Source: Bryobacteraceae bacterium (lineage in GTDB: Bacteria; Acidobacteriota; Terriglobia; Bryobacterales; Bryobacteraceae). Taken from it: a DNA stretch of 64,000 bases. A program made the position numbers and the translations under genes. Where the stretch lies: assembly GCA_025056455.1 (NCBI GenBank), contig JANWVY010000002.1, forward strand, positions 110,737 through 174,736, written 5' to 3'. Shown here one piece after another: positions 1-9,410 of the stretch (position 1 is the first letter of the stretch; each line of letters starts with the position of its first letter). The notes beneath the pieces were generated by a model. That model did not search any database and was not told where the DNA came from. It saw only the letters and a list, made by a program, of their open reading frames with translations.

Positions 1-216
1 CGTGATGACTACATGGCCGGTGTACTGTTTGCGGACATTGGAAAGCAGCGCACCCACGTAGACATCCATACCCTCGACTTTCCAGGGCTGCACCTTGGGC
101 ATTTCACACCAGGTCTGGCGCAGAACAGGAGCCGTTAGCCGGATGAAAACGGAAGGCACACCAGCTAGCATGCCTTCTGCCTGAATCGCGGGAAAAACTT
201 CCGAAATATCGATCAT
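1..216 (-). CDS. QueE-like (7-carboxy-7-deazaguanine synthase) homologue, partial, degenerate cluster motif
   Basis: The first 72 codons are present and the gene runs off the left edge. I read it directly from the minus strand, starting at the ATG at 214-216. It begins MIDISEVFPAIQAEG, continues with AGVPSVFIRLT, and later shows WKVEGMD and GHVVIT. These match the N-terminus of QueE, the radical-SAM enzyme of the queuosine/7-deazaguanine pathway, in order and spacing (QueE: SE-F--IQGEG--AG-P-VF-R, then a cysteine motif, then HVVITGGEP). QueE normally has CxxxCxxC within GCNLRCxWC. Here that stretch reads APVLRQTWC (residues 29-37), so the first two cluster cysteines are Pro and Gln and only the third remains. 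A 4Fe-4S radical-SAM cluster bound in the usual way looks impossible. It may be a pseudoenzyme or an enzyme with changed function. The family call rests on the flanking motifs. The frame is open upstream to about 318, so a start further upstream is possible. Confidence 0.6.
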   Translation of the reverse strand, partial: MIDISEVFPAIQAEGMLAGVPSVFIRLTAPVLRQTWCEMPKVQPWKVEGMDVYVGALLSNVRKQYTGHVVIT

Positions 217-324
217 GAGCGTCGCAACCCGCCCCTTTCCCTCAGTAAACGCCACCTCGAGGACCGGACGCAAGCGCCCGCTGGAGGCAGGCACATCCGA
301 TGCAGATTGGATAGACTAGGGGAC

Positions 325-3300
325 ATGAGACCAGCGCTGCGCTGCCATCTGTTCGGCATGCTAGTCTCCTTCGTCCCGTTTGTTTTGACGGCTGGGCAAG
401 AGGAAAGCGTCGCGTATTTTGAAAAACATGTGCGCCCCTTGCTTGCGGAAAAATGCATGGGGTGTCATGGCGGAGGAAACTCGCCGGCCATGAGTGGCCT
501 CCGTTTAGACAGCCGGGAATCGATCCTCAAGGGCGGCAGTCGCGGACCAGCGATTGTTAGTGGGAAGCCCGAAGAGAGCTTGCTCATCCAGGCGGTCCGG
601 CACACGGCTGGGAGCCTGAAAATGCCTCCCGGAAAAAAGCTGTCCGACGCCGAGATTGCGGCGCTGATGAACTGGATTCAGCAGGGAGCGCCGTGGGGCC
701 AGGCTGCAAAAACCCCCGTTGCCGGAAAGCACTGGGCGTTTATTCCCCCTCAAAAGCCGCCGGTTCCTACGGTCAAGGATCCAGCCGCCGTCTATAATCC
801 GATCGATGCGTTTATCCTTTCGGAGCTCGAACGCCGCGGTCTGAAGCAAGTGCCCCTGGCAGACAAGCGAACTTTGATCCGCCGCGCGACTTACGATCTG
901 ACTGGCCTTCCGCCGACGCCCGCTGAAGTGGAAGCCTTTCTCAACGACCCCTCGCCCGACGCGTTCGCCAAAGTCATTGACCGGTTGCTAGGCTCGCCTC
1001 GGTACGGCGAGCGTTGGGGCCGGCACTGGCTGGACGTGGCGCGCTATGCCGATTCTAACGGGCTCGATGAAAACCTCGTTTACAAGAATGCCTTCCGTTA
1101 CCGCGATTACGTGATTCGCGCCTTCAATCAGGACAAGCCCTACGATCAGTTCGTGCAAGAACAGCTGGCTGGGGACTTGATGCCGGCCGCCGACGAACAG
1201 ACCACATTTGAGCGCTGGACCGCCACGGGATTTCTTTCGCTAGGAGCGAAAATGCTCGCCGAAGATGATCCAGTCAAGATGGAAATGGATATCATCGACG
1301 AGCAGTTGGATACAACGGCGCGAACCTTCATGGGCCTCACGATTGGTTGCGCGCGTTGTCATGACCACAAATTTGACCCCATCCCACAAACCGACTACTA
1401 CGCCATGGCGGGCATCTTCAAAAGCACGAAGACGATGGAGAATTTCCGCGTGGTCGCTAAGTGGCATGAACACGTACTCGCGCCCGCGGCCGAACGCCAA
1501 CGCCTGGCAGCGCACGAGGCGGCCATTGAGCGGAAGCGAAAAGAGGCGGAACGGATCTCGGCCGAGGAGAACCAGAAGCTGGTGGCGCAAATCCGCTCGC
1601 AGATTGGCGCCTATCTGCTGGCCTCGCACGAAGTCTTTGAGTCACGCCGGATCCCCTTAACTCCCCTGGCGTCTCCTGGCCACGCCCTGGTGATCGAAGC
1701 GGAAGCTTTTGAGCGCGGCAATGTCTTGCGGAAGCTTCAAATGAGAAGCGCCAACACAGCCAAAGGCTCCCAGCCGCCTTACTTCGCCGAATACAAAATT
1801 ACGATTCCCTCCCCTGGCGATTACCAACTTGATATCGCGGAAGAGGAAAAGGGCTACGGGACGGCCGATGTCTGGATTAACGGCGAGTGGGTGAAACGCG
1901 GCGAGCCACCCGTTGAGAATCGCGAAGCCTCGCCCGAAGAAGGCGGTTGGACCGCGCTTGGAGTATTCACGTTCAAAGCGGGAGAAAACATCATCCGGCT
2001 CGAGCACCGGTCACGGTTTCCCTATTTCGAGAAGCTCCGGCTTGCCCCCAGCCCCTACACGGGGGCCCATCGAGCGCCCCAAACCACGGTTCAAATCGCC
2101 AAGCGCTTCGGCGTGAATCCGAGTGTCCTGGAACAGCTTGTCGAGCACTTCGAACGTTCGCAAGCGGCGCCGGCGTCGGAGTTGCGCGCCTTTGAAGCCT
2201 TCGGGCAACCCAACCCATCACCCTGGGAATCACCCGTTGCGAAGCTGTTTCACCCAGATGTGCTAACGAGCCGCGAGGCCATCGCCGCGCGTTATCAAGA
2301 GCTGTTCACACAGGCTTATCAGAAATGGGAGTCGCTGCCCGAGGAGGTGCGGAAGAAGCCCGATGCCGGGCTGAGCGACAAAGGCCTCGAAGCCCTTCGG
2401 AAACTGCTGTTTGAGAAGTTTGGTCCCTTTCGCGCACCGGCCGACGCCCGTCGCTACTACAGCCCAGCAGCACGCGCGGCGCTCGAGGAGCTCGAACAAC
2501 AGCAGCGCGAGCTCGAACAGGCAACCCCGGATTTACCGCGCGCCATGGGAGTACGCGAGAATGCGACCATTACCGATCTCCCGCTGCATATTCGTGGAAG
2601 CCACTGGACGCTTGGGCCAGTGGTGCCGCGCGGATTCCTGCGAGCCATCGAGATTGCTTCCCCGCCTAAACTCAGCCCGCAGTCGAGCGGGCGCTTAGAG
2701 CTCGCGCAATGGCTCACCGCCAGGGATCACCCATTGACAGCCCGTGTCATGGTGAACCGCATTTGGCGCTGGCACTTTGGCAAGGGCCTAGTTCCTTCGG
2801 TCGATAATTTCGGCTTGCTTGGCGAAAAGCCCACCAACCAGGCTCTGCTCGATTGGCTGGCTTGGCAATTCATGGAAAGCGGCTGGTCAATCAAAGCCAT
2901 GCACCGGCTCATCATGCTTTCGCGCACCTATCAACTTTCAAGCGCGTTTGACCGGCAAGCGGCGGAAGTGGACCCAGAAAACACCTTCCTCTGGCGCATG
3001 AATCGCCGCCGGTTGGAGGCCGAGGCCATTCGCGACGCGATCATGGCTGTCTCTGGGCATCTTGACTTCACCGTAGGCGGCAGCATTCTGAATTACAAGG
3101 ACCGGCAATACGTCGCAAATACATCGAAGCGGGGCGACATTGATTATGACCGCAACCTGCGGGCCGTCTACTTGCCCGTGATCCGCAGCGCGATGTACGA
3201 GGTGTTTTCCGCTTTCGACCTGCCGGATCCGTCCACTCCCAATGGCGATCGTGACGCGACGGTCGTGGCGCCTCAAGCTCTTTTCATGTTGAACGGCTCG

Positions 3301-3561
3301 ATTGTCTTGAAGCATTCCCGGCTGCTTGCGGAAAGGATTCTTTCGGATTGTGGGTCCGACTCGGCGCGGGGCGTTCGCGAACTTTACGAGCGGGCTTATT
3401 CGCGCCCGCCGTCGGGAAAGGAGACGGACCAGGCGCTCAGTTTTCTGGCCCAGATGGAGCGAGCGTTTGCTCAGAAGCCCGAGCCTGAACGCCGCCTTGC
3501 CGCCTGGCAAAGCTTAGTCAAGGCGGTGATGGCTTCTAACGAGTTTATTTATGTGAATTGA
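325..3561 (+). CDS. PSCyt1 / DUF1549 / DUF1553 domain protein (secreted c-type haem protein)
   Basis: About 1078 residues with a signal peptide ([16 protein letters not shown], then a stretch ending in TAGQ). A planctomycete-type cytochrome domain follows, with CMGCH at residues 44-48 and a KMPPG methionine region. Next come DUF1549 (about 115-330, with [10 protein letters not shown] and [20 protein letters not shown]), a second CxxCH (CARCH, 342-346), a beta-rich insert that may bind carbohydrate, and DUF1553 at the C-terminus ([19 protein letters not shown]). This architecture is common in Planctomycetota and Acidobacteriota and is usually paired with a DUF1501 gene, as here 22 bases downstream. 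Its reaction is unknown; a role in oxidative attack on polysaccharides has been suggested. I chose the ATG at 325 because AGGGG lies just before it, although the gap is short. A TTG at 307 would add six residues. Confidence 0.9.
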   Translation: MRPALRCHLFGMLVSFVPFVLTAGQEESVAYFEKHVRPLLAEKCMGCHGGGNSPAMSGLRLDSRESILKGGSRGPAIVSGKPEESLLIQAVRHTAGSLKMPPGKKLSDAEIAALMNWIQQGAPWGQAAKTPVAGKHWAFIPPQKPPVPTVKDPAAVYNPIDAFILSELERRGLKQVPLADKRTLIRRATYDLTGLPPTPAEVEAFLNDPSPDAFAKVIDRLLGSPRYGERWGRHWLDVARYADSNGLDENLVYKNAFRYRDYVIRAFNQDKPYDQFVQEQLAGDLMPAADEQTTFERWTATGFLSLGAKMLAEDDPVKMEMDIIDEQLDTTARTFMGLTIGCARCHDHKFDPIPQTDYYAMAGIFKSTKTMENFRVVAKWHEHVLAPAAERQRLAAHEAAIERKRKEAERISAEENQKLVAQIRSQIGAYLLASHEVFESRRIPLTPLASPGHALVIEAEAFERGNVLRKLQMRSANTAKGSQPPYFAEYKITIPSPGDYQLDIAEEEKGYGTADVWINGEWVKRGEPPVENREASPEEGGWTALGVFTFKAGENIIRLEHRSRFPYFEKLRLAPSPYTGAHRAPQTTVQIAKRFGVNPSVLEQLVEHFERSQAAPASELRAFEAFGQPNPSPWESPVAKLFHPDVLTSREAIAARYQELFTQAYQKWESLPEEVRKKPDAGLSDKGLEALRKLLFEKFGPFRAPADARRYYSPAARAALEELEQQQRELEQATPDLPRAMGVRENATITDLPLHIRGSHWTLGPVVPRGFLRAIEIASPPKLSPQSSGRLELAQWLTARDHPLTARVMVNRIWRWHFGKGLVPSVDNFGLLGEKPTNQALLDWLAWQFMESGWSIKAMHRLIMLSRTYQLSSAFDRQAAEVDPENTFLWRMNRRRLEAEAIRDAIMAVSGHLDFTVGGSILNYKDRQYVANTSKRGDIDYDRNLRAVYLPVIRSAMYEVFSAFDLPDPSTPNGDRDATVVAPQALFMLNGSIVLKHSRLLAERILSDCGSDSARGVRELYERAYSRPPSGKETDQALSFLAQMERAFAQKPEPERRLAAWQSLVKAVMASNEFIYVN

Positions 3562-3583
3562 TGTTGAACGAAGGGGTCTGGCG

Positions 3584-5008
3584 ATGAATTCCCACTGGCA
3601 CGGAACAAGAATCCAATCGCGCCGCCAAATGCTCCGTACGTGTGCGGCCGGATTTGGTCACTTAGCGCTCCTAGGCTTGCTCGGAGAAGAGGCCCGAGCG
3701 GCGGCACCGGCTAAGCCTCCGTCTCCCCTCGCGGTTAAGCCTCCACACTTTCCGGCCCGGGCCAAGCGAGTCATCTTCTTGTTCATGCATGGCGGGCCCT
3801 CACAAGTCGACACGTTTGACTATAAGCCTCTGCTCAAACGCGACCATGGAAAACCGCTGCCGTTTGCCCGCCCCAAGGTTGTCTCGAGCGAGACCTTCAA
3901 TCTTTTGCAATCGCCGTGGACTTTCAAGCAGTACGGAGAAAGCGGGGCGTGGGTGAGCAGCTTGTTTCCGGAGCTAGCGAAGATGGTGGATGACATCTGC
4001 TTCATCCGCTCCATGCATTGCTCGAATTCGCGTCATGGCGGCGCTTTGCTGGAGCTGCACACCGGCAGCGATACTTTCGTGCGGCCCAGTATGGGCTCCT
4101 GGATCACCTACGGCCTAGGGAGCGAAAACCAGAGCATGCCAGGCTTTGTCACCATTTGCCCCACCCAAAGCCACGGTGGGGCGAACAACTATAGCTCAGC
4201 CTTTCTGCCGGCCCCCTATGCCGGCACGCCCATCGGTTCGGTTGGAGTGCCTGCCCGTGAGGCGAAGATCCCCTTTATCTCCAATACGGAAACACCGCGC
4301 GACATCCAACGCTTGGAACTTGATTTTGCCCAGCAGCTGAACCGCCAACAACTGGAGCTCACCGGTCCGGATCGAGCCCTCGAGGGCCGTATTGAATCCT
4401 TTGAACTAGCCTTCCGAATGCAAGCCGAGGCTCCCCAACTACAGGATCTTTCCGGAGAAAGCAAAGCCACTCTTGCCCTTTATGGCATCGACAATCCGGT
4501 GTCTGAGGACTTCGGTCGGCAGTGTCTGATGGCTCGACGACTATCGGAGCGCGGGGTTCGATTCGTGCAAGTCAGCCATACCTACAAGTGGGACCAGCAT
4601 GCAAACCTGCGGCGCGATCACGAGCAAAACGCGCGCGAAGTGGACCGCCCGATTGCCGGTCTGCTCAAAGATCTCAAGGCACGTGGATTACTGAAGGACA
4701 CGCTGGTGCTCTGGGGCGGAGAGTTTGGTCGCACGCCCACAGCTCAGGGTTCTGACGGACGGGATCACAATCCCGAGGCCTTCACCATGTGGCTGGCTGG
4801 CGGCGGCGTAAAGGCAGGCCTGCAGTACGGCGCAACGGATGATTACGGCTACTATGCCGTTGAGAATAAGGTTCATTTTCACGACCTCCACGCTACGATC
4901 CTTCACTTGCTGGGACTTGATCACGAAAAGCTCACCTATCGCTATGCCGGGCGAGATTTCCGGCTCACAGATGTACACGGAAGGGTCGTAACCGACATTC
5001 TTGCTTAA
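3584..5008 (+). CDS. DUF1501 domain protein (secreted, alkaline-phosphatase/sulfatase-like fold)
   Basis: 474 residues. The N-terminus [20 protein letters not shown] looks like a twin-arginine-type signal. The body matches DUF1501: [20 protein letters not shown] near residue 65, [11 protein letters not shown], then a C-terminal [20 protein letters not shown] stretch with the acidic and histidine residues that resemble metal ligands in the alkaline phosphatase superfamily, and finally [26 protein letters not shown] lies upstream of the ATG at suitable distance. The gene follows the PSCyt1 gene by 22 bases, so the two are probably cotranscribed and exported together. DUF1501 proteins have no settled activity; hydrolase is an inference from the fold. 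Confidence 0.9.
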   Translation: MNSHWHGTRIQSRRQMLRTCAAGFGHLALLGLLGEEARAAAPAKPPSPLAVKPPHFPARAKRVIFLFMHGGPSQVDTFDYKPLLKRDHGKPLPFARPKVVSSETFNLLQSPWTFKQYGESGAWVSSLFPELAKMVDDICFIRSMHCSNSRHGGALLELHTGSDTFVRPSMGSWITYGLGSENQSMPGFVTICPTQSHGGANNYSSAFLPAPYAGTPIGSVGVPAREAKIPFISNTETPRDIQRLELDFAQQLNRQQLELTGPDRALEGRIESFELAFRMQAEAPQLQDLSGESKATLALYGIDNPVSEDFGRQCLMARRLSERGVRFVQVSHTYKWDQHANLRRDHEQNAREVDRPIAGLLKDLKARGLLKDTLVLWGGEFGRTPTAQGSDGRDHNPEAFTMWLAGGGVKAGLQYGATDDYGYYAVENKVHFHDLHATILHLLGLDHEKLTYRYAGRDFRLTDVHGRVVTDILA

Positions 5009-5154
5009 TCACACGCCTGACGGTCCGGGCGAGCTGCGAGTAGCAGCTCCCTGAGAGAGCTAAAGGGGGACCGGTTTGAGCTGTGCGCCTCCAGCTCCGA
5101 TGGCCGGACGGGGGGCGACCGCCTCCAGTCAATTTCAGTACACTCGAAAGATTC

Positions 5155-6360
5155 ATGGCGATTCATCCTTTGCGGACGTTAATTGCGCGATGGCCAGATG
5201 GACGCCCCGAAGACGTCCCCGTGCTCAAGTCCTGCGGGGTGGAAGCCGTCTTGGAGGAGGACGCCGCCCGTCTCGGACCAGAGCTCCAGCGGGCCGAAAT
5301 CGCAGTTTGTCCCTCTCGCGCACTTCCAGAAATTGTGTCCCACGGTTTGTGGCCAGGCGTTCGAAGCGAGCCAAGAACAGGCGACTCCGATGAAACGGCA
5401 AGCGCCAGCCGCGAGCCTTGGGTGGACAGCAATGGCTACCTGGTTTATTTCGAGCGCGCCCTTCATCCGCAGCGTCCTGCCGTGCTGGGCTACCGCGCCA
5501 ACCAAGAGGCAGGTCTAGATGGCTCGCGGGTCGTCCCGTTCGACTCGTTAGAACTGGCCTACGCGGAAGCACGCTTGGCGGGCGGGAATTATCTTCTCTC
5601 GTTTGATCCTCGCTTCCGGGAAGCCCTCCGAGTCGGAGATGCCAAAGCGAAAGCGGCAGCCGCATCCCTCGCGCGTACCCATCGATGGTTCCGCACTGTG
5701 GAGCCGTGGCTTGGAAGAGCCGTATCCCCCACTGTGATCATGCTCGTTGAACCTGGGGATACGCTCGAGCTTGCCAACCTCGGCTACCGCCGCGGCGTGA
5801 GCCCGAGGCTTGTCGCGCTGGCGGAGTTGCCAGCGCCCGATCCCAACCGGATCCTGGTGGTGTCGGCTGCGAGCCTCAAGCAAGTGCCAGCCACCGTTTA
5901 CGATCACGCCCGCGCCGGCTCAACCGTTGTGATCGATTCCCCGCCCGATCCCTCCTGGAAGCTCATCAAGCAGGAAAGTGACCGCCGTTTTTTCTCACTG
6001 GGGAAGGGTCAAGTGGTGGCTTACCAGGAGCGAATCGTTGATCCAAGTGAATATGCTTTGGATTTGAATGACCTTGTCTCCTATCGCCGCCGCCCTGTCC
6101 GCATCTGGAATGCTCTGGCCGCGATTGTCGTGGCTACGGAAGGCGTTCATCCGCGCGAGTCCGTAGCCTACCTCATCAACTACGGAGCCAAGGTCGAGCA
6201 AGAAGTTCAGTTGCGCATCCAAGGTCACTTCGCCCGGGCGGAGTTGTTGCGCCCAGAAGACTCGGCCCCGCGTTCCCTCAAAATCAGCAAACGCGGGACC
6301 ATGAGCGAAGTGTTTTTGCCGGACCTCCTGCGCGTGGCCATCATTCGCTTTGAGCAGTAG
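5155..6360 (+). CDS. Protein of unknown function with possible GATase-like core
   Basis: 401 residues from the ATG at 5155 (MAIHPLRTLIARWPDG); the frame is open further upstream, but this start has a weak GAAAG before it and reads naturally from there. No signal peptide or membrane segment is visible. The middle (about 220-270) has alternating strands and helices ending in a GSTVVIDSP strand, which resembles the amidotransferase-like trimerisation domain of beta-galactosidases. The last 100 residues (YLINYGAKVEQEVQLRIQG) look like a beta-sandwich. I do not recognise a family and assign no function. It follows the DUF1501 gene by 146 bases on the same strand. Confidence 0.65.
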   Translation: MAIHPLRTLIARWPDGRPEDVPVLKSCGVEAVLEEDAARLGPELQRAEIAVCPSRALPEIVSHGLWPGVRSEPRTGDSDETASASREPWVDSNGYLVYFERALHPQRPAVLGYRANQEAGLDGSRVVPFDSLELAYAEARLAGGNYLLSFDPRFREALRVGDAKAKAAAASLARTHRWFRTVEPWLGRAVSPTVIMLVEPGDTLELANLGYRRGVSPRLVALAELPAPDPNRILVVSAASLKQVPATVYDHARAGSTVVIDSPPDPSWKLIKQESDRRFFSLGKGQVVAYQERIVDPSEYALDLNDLVSYRRRPVRIWNALAAIVVATEGVHPRESVAYLINYGAKVEQEVQLRIQGHFARAELLRPEDSAPRSLKISKRGTMSEVFLPDLLRVAIIRFEQ

Positions 6361-6380
6361 GATGCACCGCGCTGCGGCCG

Positions 6381-6397
6381 TCCCCTCGCAAGGGGGA
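6381..6397. terminator. Candidate hairpin between convergent genes
   Basis: TCCCCT, a four-base CGCA loop, then AGGGGGA form a compact GC-rich stem in the 67 bases between the stop of the upstream plus gene and the stop of the DUF1080 gene. Its position between convergent genes fits a bidirectional stop, but there is no T-run after it on either strand, so it is weak as a Rho-independent terminator. Confidence 0.3.
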
Positions 6398-6427
6398 GCG
6401 CGGGCGCCCTCGGCCACAGCCAGGCGG

Positions 6428-7060
6428 TTACTTTAAGACCTTGACGCGAATGTTTTTGTAATAGACCGTCGAGCCGGGGTCATGACCTTGAAGAGCAAAG
6501 GTGCCTTCGGAAAGTACCCGGCCAGGCATCCCCTTGGGGCCAGTCCAGCCGTCAGGTTGGGTCCATTCGGTGACCAGCTTTCCGTCCACGTACACCTTCA
6601 CTTCTTTCCCTTTGACAATAATGTGCTCGGTGAACCACTTATTGTCCTCGGCCACTCTCTCACCCTGATCACGCACCATATAAAGGCTTCCCGTCTTGCG
6701 CGGGTCTCTCTCGTAGCTATTGTTGACCTGCACTTCGAAACCTTTATCGGGCCAGCCCTTCTCCTGGTATGCCGTGTGGAAGTAGATCCCCCCGTTCGAG
6801 TTGGGAAGAGTCATCACGTCCACTTTTAGCTCAAAGTTCTTGAATTTTCCCTGATTGACTGGGCCCGTGTAATAGAGATGGCAGCGCGGTCCGTTGGCCA
6901 CGATTGCGCCGTCCTTGACGCTGAAAGTGGCTTCGTTCTCCTTGGCTTTGGTCCAACCCTCGAGATCCTTTCCGTTGAATAGGGAGGTGAATCCCTTTTC
7001 TGGTTTGTCGGCTGCGAGCAAGGCGACAGCGCCGAGCAGGAAAATCACTTGGCTTAGCAT
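6428..7060 (-). CDS. DUF1080 (3-keto-disaccharide hydrolase-type) secreted protein
   Basis: About 210 residues from the ATG at 7058-7060. The start MLSQVIFLLGAVALLAAD is a signal peptide; a longer in-frame reading would place 16 arginine/alanine-rich residues before it and is less likely. The rest is a single concanavalin-like beta-sandwich domain: FTSLFNGKDLEGWTKAK near the start, SNGGIYFHTAYQEKGWPDKG in the centre, then KVYVDGKLVTEW and STVYYKNIRVKVLK at the end. All are standard DUF1080 landmarks. Some members bind or hydrolyse 3-keto-glycosides, others are uncharacterised. It is probably periplasmic or outer-surface. It converges on the unknown gene ending at 6360. Confidence 0.88.
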   Translation of the reverse strand: MLSQVIFLLGAVALLAADKPEKGFTSLFNGKDLEGWTKAKENEATFSVKDGAIVANGPRCHLYYTGPVNQGKFKNFELKVDVMTLPNSNGGIYFHTAYQEKGWPDKGFEVQVNNSYERDPRKTGSLYMVRDQGERVAEDNKWFTEHIIVKGKEVKVYVDGKLVTEWTQPDGWTGPKGMPGRVLSEGTFALQGHDPGSTVYYKNIRVKVLK

Positions 7061-7217
7061 CACTTCAAGATTGTACCCCCTAGCGACAGGGCGAGCAGCA
7101 GCGGGCAAGATTTTTCTGCGTTTTGCTGCCGGTCACCCAGACAACAGAGCGCCGGCTACCTCCGAGCTCGGCTTGATCCGCCGTACGAGTGCGCAAAGAG
7201 AGGGAGAGAAATCGGGA

Positions 7218-8429
7218 TCACACCGAGAAGTGAATGCCCGCGAAACTGACTACGCTTTGCTCGTCAATGTTCCATTGCTCATAGCGCGCCAGTCTGCCTC
7301 GCGCCTCCGGCAAGACTTTTAGGAACGTGTAGAAGGGGGCTGAGCCACACCATTTCAAATCGTCTTGCCGCTCTTGAACGAGTTCCCAGTAGCCCCGCGC
7401 GTCACCGGCATTGATGCGCTCCATTCGTCCGTGGTCCCGCTGCGCCACAACTGCCATTTCTCCTTGGTGGGCTTGTGCTGCAATCGGGTCACCATAGCGG
7501 CGGCCCATGTGCGCCATGTCGACGCCCAGCACCCAAAACAACCGGTCCGACTCGCGGTGCGCAATCTCGCCGAGAACGTCCAAAAAGCGGCGGACGTTCT
7601 CGTCGTCTTCTGGCAGGCCGCCTTCATAAATGCTGCGGGCGAAAGCCCCGCAAAGTACCGGCAAAATGCGGATGTTCGGACCGAACAAGTACTGAAGAAA
7701 CACCACCTGAAACTCGATTGAGTGTTCAACCGAGTGCACATAATCTTCCATCAGAATCGCGGCCGGCGCTTTGCTTGCAAGTTCTTCAATCAAATCCAGA
7801 GCCGGGGTAGCGTCCCCCCAGGGCGTGCTCCAGACTTTGCGCGTCAGGCCAAAGCGCTCCGGCGCGCCATAGTGCGACGTGCCCAGGATGACAAACGTGC
7901 GGCTGGCAAGCTCTCTCGGCAAGGTCGCGTAAGCCGAGCGGTAACAAGGCCAACCTCCAACTGGGCTCACATGCGGCGCAGCTACGCCAATCAAATTGGA
8001 GGGCGGCGGCTGGTCGGGTTGCAGAAAATGCTCCATGACTTCGCGCAATTGCCCAGGGTCTTCTGGATAGGCCGATCCCGCATGAGCGGGCAAACGTGCT
8101 GGCGCCGCGGCGAACTCCTTGAGCTTTTGTTCGCGTAATCGGGCGTAGGTTTCATCCTCTAAGAAACCCGCATTCTGCAAGGCCTCGCGCAGGTGAACAC
8201 AGGCCTGACCGGAGGTTAGGTCACCTGTCAGCTCATAGAGCGCACCCCGCAAATCTGCTTCCGTCCGCTCGCCATCGAAGTATTCCAACATCTGCACGAG
8301 AACGGGCGGAATGATGAGGGTGACGTCAGAGAAACCAAAGGGATCTCGAATCAAGAGGCCAGGCCGGTCGGCTACCGGAGACGGCATGAAATCGAGATTC
8401 ATGCGCAGGCGGGGCAACGGAGAAGACAC
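7218..8429 (-). CDS. MEMO-family (AmmeMemoRadiSam protein B) protein with N-terminal extra domain
   Basis: 403 residues from a GTG at 8427-8429, where only AGG lies close by; an ATG nine codons later is the alternative. Residues 1-110 form a separate domain with GLLIRDP, LEYFDGERTEADL and ALQNAGFLEDE, which looks like a PqqD-like or small winged-helix module. Residues from about 112 are MEMO-like: GVAAPHVSPVGGW (His153), VILGTSHYGAP (His186), SVEHSIEFQ (His236), ILPVLCGAF (Cys260) and VLGVDMAHMGRRYGD. These His and Cys positions match the metal-site residues of MEMO1-type proteins, which are related to extradiol dioxygenases. The usual AMMECR1 and radical-SAM partners are not in the window, so the full AmmeMemoRadiSam context is missing here. 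Confidence 0.8.
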   Translation of the reverse strand: MSSPLPRLRMNLDFMPSPVADRPGLLIRDPFGFSDVTLIIPPVLVQMLEYFDGERTEADLRGALYELTGDLTSGQACVHLREALQNAGFLEDETYARLREQKLKEFAAAPARLPAHAGSAYPEDPGQLREVMEHFLQPDQPPPSNLIGVAAPHVSPVGGWPCYRSAYATLPRELASRTFVILGTSHYGAPERFGLTRKVWSTPWGDATPALDLIEELASKAPAAILMEDYVHSVEHSIEFQVVFLQYLFGPNIRILPVLCGAFARSIYEGGLPEDDENVRRFLDVLGEIAHRESDRLFWVLGVDMAHMGRRYGDPIAAQAHQGEMAVVAQRDHGRMERINAGDARGYWELVQERQDDLKWCGSAPFYTFLKVLPEARGRLARYEQWNIDEQSVVSFAGIHFSV

Positions 8430-8474
8430 CTATTCATGATAGACTGGCCGACGCGGTTTCGTTTTCTGGATGTT

Positions 8475-9374
8475 ATGAAGAGAAGAGACTTTTTACCCCT
8501 ATTTCTCCTGGCCGGGCAGGGGTCAACCGAAACCATGTATGCACCGAAGGGCCGCCCGGCCGTCTATACGCCGCCTCACAAACCCCATACCAAGCTGGCT
8601 GATTTAAAGGCGCAGCACAAGGGGCAAAAGCAGTGGAGACAGACGATCGTCAACGACCGGCATTTGCGCAGCGATTATCTCTTTCTGCCGCCCGGCTACC
8701 GCCACCCCAAAGCCATGCACCCAGACACGCGCACCTGGTGGGTGGTTATGGAGGGCGAGGTCCGCTTTGAAATCGAAACGGTGGAGCCCTTCGTCGCTCG
8801 GCGCCGGTCCATGGTGCAAGCGCCCATGCAAACCTGGTTTAGCTGGGAAGTGGTAGGCAACCAGCCGGCCCTCATTTTTGAGACCAACATCGCAGGTGCA
8901 CGCACCATTTATGCTGAGCGAAAGGATGCTCCCTCGCTGCCGGGCATCGCTTGGACTCCCGTAAAGCTTTCCAACCGCGTGGTGGGACACTGGTTGCACA
9001 ATAACAAGCCGCACGTCACTTACGAGGAACTGGCGGAAAAGCTCGAGCGCGGCGAATTGAAGGGAACCATTCGAGTCGTGGAGGACGACCGCGGAGCAGC
9101 CAATTTCATTTACGGCTACAACAGCAAGCTCCCCCCGCTTGATCCCAAGATGCGGGGGCATTATCACCCTGAAGGAGCCGAATACTGGCTAATTCTTGCC
9201 GGTCAGATTCGCTATCCCATCGAAGGCGTGGGAGTGGTGATCGCTACGGAAGGCGACGTTGTTTATGTCCCGGAGCATACCTTCCATGCGCCGCGCTGGT
9301 GGGGCGAGGGGCCATCTTGCCGCCTGGCCATGAACGGTTTTCCTCAGATCGCGCACTTATTCGATCCCGATTGA
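8475..9374 (+). CDS. Secreted double-cupin protein
   Basis: About 299 residues from the ATG at 8475, starting MKRRDFLPLFLLAGQ, a short RR-containing export signal; an ATG at 8436 is in frame but would bury the signal. The second cupin is well formed: GHYHPEGAEYWLILAGQIRY, then GDVVYVPEHTFHAP, carrying the HxH...E and late His metal ligands. The first cupin (PKAMHPDTRTWWVVMEGEVR) is partly degenerate. The substrate is unknown. It is divergent from the MEMO-like gene, and an SDR gene follows 36 bases downstream, suggesting a two-gene unit acting on a sugar or small carbonyl compound. Confidence 0.8.
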   Translation: MKRRDFLPLFLLAGQGSTETMYAPKGRPAVYTPPHKPHTKLADLKAQHKGQKQWRQTIVNDRHLRSDYLFLPPGYRHPKAMHPDTRTWWVVMEGEVRFEIETVEPFVARRRSMVQAPMQTWFSWEVVGNQPALIFETNIAGARTIYAERKDAPSLPGIAWTPVKLSNRVVGHWLHNNKPHVTYEELAEKLERGELKGTIRVVEDDRGAANFIYGYNSKLPPLDPKMRGHYHPEGAEYWLILAGQIRYPIEGVGVVIATEGDVVYVPEHTFHAPRWWGEGPSCRLAMNGFPQIAHLFDPD

Positions 9375-9410
9375 GGGTCTGCCGTGGCCAGGGATGGAAG
9401 GACGAAGCCG

